In this document: in pieces, positions 50,960 to 64,000 of the stretch
How positions within the stretch are numbered: position 1 is the first letter of the stretch
How the letters are laid out: every line of letters starts with the position of its first letter
Source: Bugula neritina
Lineage: Eukaryota > Bryozoa > Gymnolaemata > Cheilostomatida > Bugulidae
Length of the DNA: 64,000 bases
Reading direction: 5' to 3'
Assembly (NCBI GenBank): GCA_964035545.1
Contig: OZ037766.1
Span: 8,007,722 to 8,071,721 of the forward strand
Notes under the pieces: generated by a model
What the model was told of the DNA's origin: nothing
The model's database searches: none
What the model saw: the letters and a program-made list of their open reading frames with translations, nothing else
Program-made: the position numbers and the translations under genes

Positions 50960-52290
50960 CTTTTGAAATATTTTGAATTGTGTTTTCAAATTTCAACTTG
51001 GTCTTATGTGAGAATTTAAGTTTATTAACTTCATGAAAATTTAAATTACATCTATAATTATAAATTCATAATGATCATCGCTTTGAGTTTGATTCTGAAT
51101 GGCAGAATTTCAAAAAGTAGAAATTGGGACCGGCTTTTACAATAGCAATGTTTCTAGTAATTGTTGTTAGGATAGATCATCGCGCGCAATAGAGTGAAAT
51201 ATTATAATATTATATTAATTCCATTTCAGTGATCGCACGTCCTCTAACGCTATTTTCAACTATGAGTTGTGGGCTATGCTGATAAACATGTTACGATAAA
51301 AAACAAGGAGTTGTCTACTTCGCAAATTCATATAGCCAGCTTGGTTTTGACCTGAATCGTTCCATTTGTCCATTCAGGATTTGACCTGAATTTTCGTCTG
51401 CTCAGGATTCGACGAGAAAAATCACGTGTCAAAATAGCAAGCACCTTTTCAAAACTGCGGAGATATACTAATTGCTAGCAATAACCCTCGAAGAGCAATT
51501 GATCATTTAAATGAGAGCCACATAAGACAGAGGTGGTGGTAGGGCAGAGGGTATGGTAAAAGGAGAAGAGGGAGTAGGGATTAGAACAGCAAGTGCAACC
51601 TCATGAGTGTCGCAAAGAACAGCAGAAAATCTATGATTTGGGTAATACTTAAATTCAGTACAGTTTTAGTTTGACTTTATTAATAAAAATATTAATATTA
51701 TAATCATATTCATACTTATAGTTAATAGTTATAGTTATACTTTTGAACTTGCAAGTTTAGTAATACTTACTAATAGTAATACTAAAACCAATACTAATGG
51801 TAATAGTAATATACTAAATCTAATGCTACTACTAATACTAATAGTAATAGTAATAATCCTGAATCATAACTTCTCTGACTCTAAGTCTATAGATTTGGCA
51901 ATGATAGTACTTTTTACTTAGTTTTTACTTAATTTTTATTTTAGCTAGACTTAGTCTAACTTAAACAAGTATATAAGTTATAATTATTACAGTTTAAATT
52001 ATGCTACTACTACTAGTGCTAAGTTTATTATAATTATAAGCTTTAACTTCCCTCAGGCTCAAAATAGAAGTAAAACTTGAGTTTCTATATTTCTTTTAAT
52101 TTTACTTATGCTTATACTTATAGTTATTCTGTTATAGTTATTAATATTTACTTATCCTGATATTAATATTTGTAAATTATATTTGATATTGGTATTTACT
52201 ATGAGCATGATCAGCAATTATAATTGTCAATGTGATATTATTATAATTTGAATGTAAAACTTAAAATTGTTGACAATTGCAGATTTTAGT
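50960..52290. promoter_or_regulatory. presumed 5' region of MNK, shared with divergent CHERP
   Basis: CHERP (start 49531, -) and MNK (start 52376, +) are head to head, 2.8 kb apart. Acceptor-like sites precede both ATGs (near 49567 on the minus strand, near 52282-52288 on the plus), suggesting 5'-UTR introns and start sites further in. The only CpG-rich stretches are near 51180-51250 (TCATCGCGCGCAATAGAG, GATCGCACG) and 51400-51430. A bidirectional promoter is inferred from the arrangement. The stretch 51700-51860 is a degenerate AATACTAAT microsatellite. Confidence 0.3.
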
Positions 52291-52375
52291 GCTGTTTATG
52301 AATTACCATTGCAACAAACCTTCAAGAGTGTGAGTGAGGAAGTTTGTGTCACCTTCAAACCAACCCTAAAGAAAA

Positions 52376-57446
<5,071 letters not shown>

Positions 57447-58804
57447 AGTAGTATACGGAATGAACATGTTTCAGCAGTGTTACCTGCTGGTTACTGGCTC
57501 AAGAATATGATTCTATGATAGCTTTTTAATGGTTTGTGCAGTGAACATCACATTATATAATGTATATATTTGCATGGCTAGCAACTACCATTCCATTTTA
57601 GTGTTTAGTAAGTTCTTGGACATGAGTGGACATGAGCAATATTACATTCGAGTGTGTATATATTTACTGTGATATCTTTAACACCACCAAAATTGTATCG
57701 TGTACTAAATGCGACATTACCTTTCTAGTGCATGCAGTGTGACCCCTTATTGTGGCCACCAACCACCCTATGTTTTGTGTTTCCACTATGATAGGTAGGA
57801 ACACATAACATAGGTTAGGAAGTCTTGCCTTACATTACCATGATGGTAACTACTACATCCATGAAAATGTAAATGCGTGCTTTTTTTAACTTGTAATATG
57901 TCATCTTCAGCTATATATGTTATTATACTAGTTATTGATCTCGTATCCTCACTAATGAAGAGTTGTTTAAAAAATTCTTGCAACTCTTTTTCTCCCCACC
58001 CCCAACTATCATAGTTTGTGCCATCAAAGAACAATTCTGTGGTTTATAGGGAACACCAGGTCATTGAAGTGTTCTCTTTTTAGTCTACAAGTTGATAGTT
58101 CTGTTTCTATCCTGCCAAGTTCTAGTCTGAAAGTGTTCTTTGATGCAATTTATGCCTATCATCTAAACATCCTTTCTGTGGTTAATAAATTTTGTGCAAG
58201 TTGGCAATCAACAACATATTACTGCTCACACCCACTCACCAGACTTTTAAACACCTTGAAAAATTTTATTTCAATTCTTATGTTTTTTTCTATTTGTTAC
58301 TTTATTCTTTCTGCATATTTGTAAGATTTTCATGTTATGTAAAATTTTGCTGTTAATAACGGTGTTGCTTTGGATTTACGCATCACTATCCTTAGCTTGT
58401 TGTTGGAAACCATCCATTTGCCTACAGCTTACTTTGTACAGTACTTTGGCCAGTTGGTCAATTTTGTTTTTAAATGGGTCAATTTTTAGGCCTGCTAAAC
58501 AGGTGCTGAGTTTCTACTGAGATGTATTGGAATTTTTATGTATAGTTTTGTCAACCCTGCGAAGGAAGATTTTATGCACATTATACATATAGCTAATCTG
58601 ACTGGGTAACTATTGTTAGTTGGCAGTTCTCAACTCAGTTGTGGTTAAATATTGTATGCTTTCGGTGCTGAGAATATTCTCACCATGCTATTCTATGTTC
58701 TCAACATAATTTTTTTTCGAGTTACTACTTGGCTGGTATTTGTTTGAGCTCATACTTTGAGCTTTTTGCTTATGAACTAATTTTATGACCATTCTTTAGT
58801 TCTC
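57447..58804 (+). other. MNK 3' UTR
   Basis: Sequence from the MNK stop to AATAAA at 58805-58810. The frames in it (for example 58016-58324) lack splice sites and recognisable protein features. About 1.36 kb would be long for this AT-rich genome, so an earlier unseen signal may be used. Confidence 0.45.
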
Positions 58805-58810
58805 AATAAA
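58805..58810 (+). terminator. polyadenylation signal AATAAA, presumed MNK
   Basis: First AATAAA on the plus strand that I see after the MNK stop. It lies 77 bases from the opposing AATAAA of the minus-strand gene. Confidence 0.4.
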
Positions 58811-58887
58811 AGATGAAAGAAATGACCCCCCATGGTTTTGTAATTGCACCCTCTATAAATAGCATATGATATTTCACAGGAAGACAA

Positions 58888-58893
58888 TTTATT
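58888..58893 (-). terminator. polyadenylation signal AATAAA of the 59-kb minus-strand gene
   Basis: AATAAA on the minus strand about 180 bases after the TAA at 59076-59074. Confidence 0.4.
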
Positions 58894-59073
58894 GATACTA
58901 TCACCCTAATATTCTAAAAGATAAATGTGACAAGCTGAAATTATCAAAAATAGAAGTATAAATAAGAAACCTGCCGTTCAATTAGAAAAAATTATGGTTC
59001 ATTGTTAATGAAAATGAAAGCACAGGCACTACCACTCCAGCTACTAACCCCAGTGAAATTGCAAGCTAATATT

Positions 59074-59163
59074 TTATGTGATGACAGTGGGTTCATCTCT
59101 CCCAGTAAATTCTTTCAGCTTTGAGATTTGAAAAGCAATGTCAAGAAGTGCTGCTAGCATATC
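59074..59163 (-). CDS. last coding exon of an unidentified minus-strand gene
   Basis: After acceptor TTTGTAG the frame reads DMLAALLDIAFQISKLKEF then TGRDEPTVIT and a TAA stop (29 codons). The amphipathic Leu/Ile/Ala pattern, the acceptor and a following polyadenylation signal make it look like a genuine C-terminal exon converging on MNK. I do not recognise the protein, and no other exon of it could be identified up to 64000, so the upstream intron must be long or the next exons too short to see. It could still be a chance frame. Confidence 0.4.
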   Translation of the reverse strand, partial: DMLAALLDIAFQISKLKEFTGRDEPTVIT

Positions 59164-61497
59164 CTACAAACAGAAATGAAAAAAAGTTCCTCTAAAAACC
59201 AAAATTGTAACTACTAAATTTATGGGGTAGTTGAAAAATGATTGCAAAACTGCGACTGAAAAGATTTCACATAAAGCTATGACCTATAGCGTCTTGAGAG
59301 ATTTTCAGTAATTGGGACAAACCAGGCCATCTTGAAAGCCATAGTTATGTTGCTAAATCCTGTGGAAAAATAACTAATATATTTTCAGGGAGTGCTAATA
59401 CATTTCAACTAAGTGGTAATGGTGCAACGACTGTAAATTTGCAATACCACAAAGTATAAAAACTGCCATGGTCTATTTAACTAGCACTTGTTTCTACATT
59501 AGCATCTAGGCTAGTTAAATTTGATTCTAGAAAAAAATATAACCCCTTACTAGAAATTATAGAAACTTACAAAAAACGCATTAAGCATGCTTTCACAATT
59601 TTTAAACAAATACACTCTAATACTGCATAACAGCATACGCTTTAAGATAAGTGTTAAATCCCTTTAATGCAAAAACTGACTGCATAGAATAAAGCAGCTT
59701 TGACATTGTTGACTTATCTCTTGAACTTTATTTGTTGGAGTTAAACATATGTCGCCTGAATAAACACAATTATTAGTAACCCTGGATATCAGCCCAAAAT
59801 AGAGGGCTTGCAGATCTAAGCTCTTTGCAAAGCTAATAAAGATGGGGGGGATAAATCAATTCAAGTGTTATTTGACTTTATAAGCTTTAGGCTGCTAGTA
59901 GAACATTACCACAAGATATGCTAGTAAACTTGTTTTAGAGGTTCAACTTCGCAGCAGCTAATTTAAAGTAAATAAGGAAAATCCATGTATGTAACTAACT
60001 GCCTGACCCAAGGTAGCAAAATAGGTCTGAAGCATAGAATTAGCTAAAGAACAGCCATTGTAAAAGCAAAGAGAATCGGATACTTTTCAAATTAAAGAGA
60101 CAGAAAATTAGAATTGCCCAACAAAATTGCAGTCCCCAATGTCTCAATAAGCATGACTACAAGGTTATTTACTTTCTACACCGCAACACTTCATTGATTT
60201 TCTTGGCTTACATATATTATTAAAACACATAATATATGAAAACTGAAAATATAATATGGACTGTAGACTGTAGAAGATGGATCCTAGTAGGAGCCCGGTT
60301 TGTTTTTCAAGTCTACATAAAAACACTTGTTTGACCTATAAGCAGCTGGCCAATCAAAAATTGGGCCTTCTGTGTTATAAAATGATAAGTAGCTACCCCA
60401 AGCTATAAAACTAATAACATTTGCTAAGAAAAACAACTTTGTTGATGTAGGTAACAAATGGGTAAAAATGAAAACTATGGTATTGTCAAACCAGAACACT
60501 AATTACTGGTATACCTATTAAAGTCGGCAGGTGAAACAAATTGATTTGGTTAACTTTTGTAGCCTGGGATTTTTTCTGCATAGCAGAAAATATTTTCCTA
60601 GACTACTCGGTGATGAATTGTAAAGTCTAAACGAGTGGAAAGTATTAACGAGGTGTGTAACTTATGACAAAAAGTTATGAGCTGCCTATTTAAAAGGTCT
60701 AAGAAAGTGTTGTTATCAGTTATTGGGTTACTGGCCACAAACAGGGCCGTAGACAAATAGGACACGCTACATAGAAACAATAGACTCAGCTGATGAAAGC
60801 CCAAAAACAAAGCTTGGAGTCTTGCAAAACAGCGTTGTTTTTCTCTTAGCCCAAGTTGCGGGATACTTTATAAACACAAACAACTTTTTAGAGGGCTGCA
60901 GAGCAAAAGGCCCCTAAAGTCGAGGCTATCAAACAACTAAAAGTAACTAGATTACTATGTAAGGTAAATACAGCCAATTATCTGAGTAGATTTCTAACCG
61001 CAAGACTGCATCAACAGCAGCAGCACAACACAAGAACTGCCTTGTGATGAAAAACAAAGCTACCCTGCAGTAGACTTTGAGTAGCGACTACAGCAAAATA
61101 GCACTACGTGATCCTTCCCTCATACTGCATTCACTCCATTGTCTAACAAACTTTGTGGTTGTTTCATAATGTAAAGTATACGTTGGCTATTGGAATAAAG
61201 TTGCTTACTTATGCAGTTTGATGTTGTAAATAATTAATGAGCAACTAAATAATAAACTGTCAGCTTGACTATTACAGTTCAAATTTCTGTCGCCAATCTC
61301 GAAGAGAAAACAACATTGCCACAATTGCAAAAAAATTAATTACAACATTATATTAAGCAGCCCAAGTATACAGACATTAGGGTGCTTTTTTGTTGAATTT
61401 TTGTCTAAATTGAAATAATTAAAAGATTTTGGTGAAAACAGTTTATTTGTTGGCAATTTTTTGATAACAATAAAAAATATTTATGCAAAGAAACCGT

Positions 61498-61548
61498 TAA
61501 AAGAACTTATATTAAAAGAACTTATATTGAAAGAACTTATATTAAAAG
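61498..61548. repeat. 15-bp tandem repeat, three units plus a part
   Basis: TAAAAGAACTTATAT at 61498-61512 and 61513-61527, then TGAAAGAACTTATAT at 61528-61542, then the partial TAAAAG. Read in one frame it gives LKELI repeats, but the open frame has no support as a gene. Confidence 0.85.
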
Positions 61549-63458
61549 CCCAACCATTTGTTAATATAGGAGACAACTCCTACACCAACTTTGTTACTCA
61601 ATTGGCTGTCAAATCTTGGCTATTCAATCCAGAATCTACCACAAGATTTCTCACATTCAACTTGGAGCCTTTATTAAATCCTTTGACATTTATACTATTG
61701 AATAGTAGAGTATATAAGCATTACTATTATATTATATATGTTTCTGTTATATTATTCCCAAGTATGGGATTTTATGCTGCTTGTTACAAACTCTAAGACA
61801 AAAAATATTAACTTTACCAGTAGTACCAAAAGGAGAAGTAGCAGTGTATATTTAGGTGCAGTAACTAAGAAAAATTAATGGCCTAAATTCTTCAATTTTC
61901 TTTATAAGTTTTGATTTGGGGCCCTGTTTAAAATTTTCTACAGAACATAAAATTCTCGTCTAGAACACAGGCTTTTTCGGTTTCTCCTACCTCAAATTAT
62001 AGTTGGAAGAAGTGGATCATATAACTAAGCAGTATTGGAATAACAACAGTAATTTAGTGTACAGCTCATCCTGTTTCAGAGGTTCACAACACATATAATG
62101 AGTTCTCTGTGGTTACCAACATATCTACATCCTTGATATATTCATTACCTATTTATGGCAATAGATGTCAGGCAACGTTACAGATATGTCTTGCATCTTA
62201 GAGCACAGATTATCTGAGTTTAGATCCTTTGTCTGGAATCCAGATGTGTATGCATAATTTAGGGTGAAAGAAGTTTTGACTTTTTACTAAATTAGCACAA
62301 AGTAATAAATTTTTCCTTTTCAGTTATCATGGCATTTTAGATTTTAGTATCATTTATGTGGAAAATTTAATTATAACTATTTTTCACCCATTTTACAAGA
62401 CATAAACACTTTTTAGTAGCTAATGGCATGAAATAATGCTAATGATGCTCCGTGCACAAACAGAAAAATCGCAGATCCAGCTATAAATTCTCTGTAGAAG
62501 CATCTTGAACAGAAAGCATTCTCACAGTCTGTTAGGTGCAGAGATTTGGAATATCCCAAAGCAGCTTGCCAATATTAAGCAATTGCCCAGGGAGAAAATA
62601 GATTTAGCATATCAATCAGCCTGTGACAGTTGAACTGTATGTAGCAATATCATCCATCAGTTAGATAGCCAAAAAACAATTAAATAAAAGGCAAAATGAC
62701 TAAAACTGATAGTTTAGCCAACAGCTTCTATGGCAATTAATGAAATACTATGAGTTTGTTTTGACATGTCGAAAATGGAAAAATAACTAAGGTGATAATA
62801 TAACTAGTCATATATAGGTCAACAGAAAACACAAATAAATAGGTCACAGTAATTTCCGTTCATTATTGATAGTATAGTTTATATTAGCCAGCATTATAAT
62901 AACAACGAATAGAATAAATAACCCTCTGCAATAAAGGCTTGCAGCTGCAATTTAAAAAGAACTATCTGATTAAATCAAATGTGTTATAACCTACAGCAAA
63001 GTGCTAGAAATGGGCTACAGTCTTAAGTATGCACATGTATATAAAAAAGTTTATTAACCTGAGTTGTATGAATATCTAAACCAAAGTGGAGATAACTTTT
63101 GTGTATAACTACTTCACTTTCCTTGACTATAGCTGTTATACATCAACAACCTAAGGTTGCAGCACAGTAGGGATGTATAGCTAGTGATGAGGGCTGTAAT
63201 GCTGCTTCATGCATTATTGATGAATGTGGCATTGAAAAAAAATTGCAAGCAAACTTAAACTGACACAATTGTGATTTCTAATGTCTGCTCTGACACTGAA
63301 ATTTAATTTAGTAAATTAATGTTTATTCATTATGACTAAGTAAAACGGCTACATCTATCATCTATCTACAAATGCAGCAGTAATATAGTATGACAGCCAA
63401 TATTATAGTCGAGTCAATTAGTTTTGAAGTTCTCTGGAAATTAGGCAATAGGGGTAAC

Positions 63459-63480
63459 GGGGGGGGGGGGGGGGGGGGGG
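63459..63480. repeat. poly-G tract, 22 bases
   Basis: Uninterrupted run of 22 G in an AT-rich setting. Exact length is doubtful because homopolymers this long are prone to sequencing and assembly error. It could form a G-quadruplex. Confidence 0.8.
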
Positions 63481-64000
63481 CACAACGGTCATAGGGGTAC
63501 AAAAAGCCGGCCAAATTGTGAGAGAACTTATTGACTAAGAGTTGTGATTTTTTTTCCATAAAAAGGTATTGACATAAATATTCAGCCATTGTAGTTTCAA
63601 CACTTGTGGAACATACGTGTTGAAAAGGCGAGTAAAAAACTGTTTTTACCTACTTTTTGTAAAATTTTTACGATGTCGTTAAAGCTTTATAACTTTTCAC
63701 ACTCAAAAGCAACAAGCCTAGATTTTACTGATATTGTTGCCATTGCTTGTCTCTACATTGTTTAATTAGTATAACAGCAAACTCTAAAATAAATTTTCCT
63801 TGAGGCACATTTATGTTCAATTTGGCCATCCGGGGCACAATGGGCCACCTGATTATTGTACCCTGATCACTGTTATTAGTTTGTTTGCCCAAAAAGTTGG
63901 TTGAAATGTTACTAAAATCTATAGATATAGTCATTTCTGACCCCTTTGTAAAATATCAAAGACATCATGGTAAGACTAAAAAACTACAAGGTGAAGCTCC

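Larger units (their letters stand above)
59164..64000. other. non-coding or intronic region of the minus-strand gene
   Basis: No exon with convincing coding character on either strand. Contents noted: a 15-bp tandem repeat at 61498-61548 and a 22-base poly-G tract at 63459-63480. If the exon at 59.1 kb is real, this is probably its upstream intron. Confidence 0.4.

Noticed and set aside
50763-50966. Ser/His/Asp-rich and Met/Thr-rich frames on both strands
   Set aside because: Satellite repeats without stops; no gene features.
62480-62600. Possible minus-strand exon (LPGQLLNIGKLLWDIPNLCT)
   Set aside because: Short, with a stop soon after and no good donor; probably chance.
63725-63934. 69-codon minus-strand frame (contains KLNINVPQGKFILEF)
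   Set aside because: Not flanked by clear splice sites and not recognised. It might be a decayed element or an exon of the 59-kb gene, but I cannot support either.

Overview
This is a window of an AT-rich animal (metazoan) nuclear genome. The signs are many short spliceosomal exons with GT-AG borders and matching phases, long introns, AATAAA signals, microsatellites and tRNA-derived SINEs. A nuclear receptor with the ESCKA P-box typical of the DHR96/DAF-12/NHR-8 (NR1J) group points to a bilaterian invertebrate, most likely a protostome or lophotrochozoan. I cannot name the species.

Layout: (1) 246-3300, + strand: last exons of an unidentified protein whose 5' part lies left of the window. 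(2) 3.3-16.7 kb: no supported gene; it holds a tandem duplication near 15 kb and a CpG-richer patch near 13.2 kb. (3) 16.7-32.5 kb, + strand: a complete nuclear receptor gene, nine coding exons, 611 aa, with a CCAAT/E-box-rich presumed promoter and upstream ORFs. (4) 32.5-36.1 kb: intergenic, between convergent genes. (5) 36.2-49.6 kb, - strand: a complete 18-exon gene for the splicing factor CHERP (SURP, CID, proline-rich, RS and G-patch regions; 753 aa). (6) 49.6-52.3 kb: shared 5' region of two divergent genes, full of short tandem repeats and one SINE. (7) 52.4-58.8 kb, + strand: a complete MNK (MAP kinase-interacting kinase) gene, eight coding exons, 489 aa, with the diagnostic DFD motif and a zinc-type Cys cluster. 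(8) 58.9-64 kb: the last exon of an unidentified - strand gene, then repeat-bearing non-coding DNA.

The genes form no operon and no dedicated pathway. CHERP is a constitutive splicing factor, MNK phosphorylates eIF4E downstream of ERK/p38, and the receptor is probably an orphan or lipid/xenobiotic sensor. All exon models were built by hand from splice sites and reading frame; for the receptor, CHERP and MNK every junction keeps frame. The less ordinary observations are the in-frame minisatellite beside a CHERP splice donor, a 24-bp hairpin-forming tandem repeat in a CHERP intron, overlapping upstream ORFs before the receptor start, a tRNA-Thr-derived SINE family and a possible 26-nt microexon in the first gene. 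I saw no clearly novel multi-gene system.
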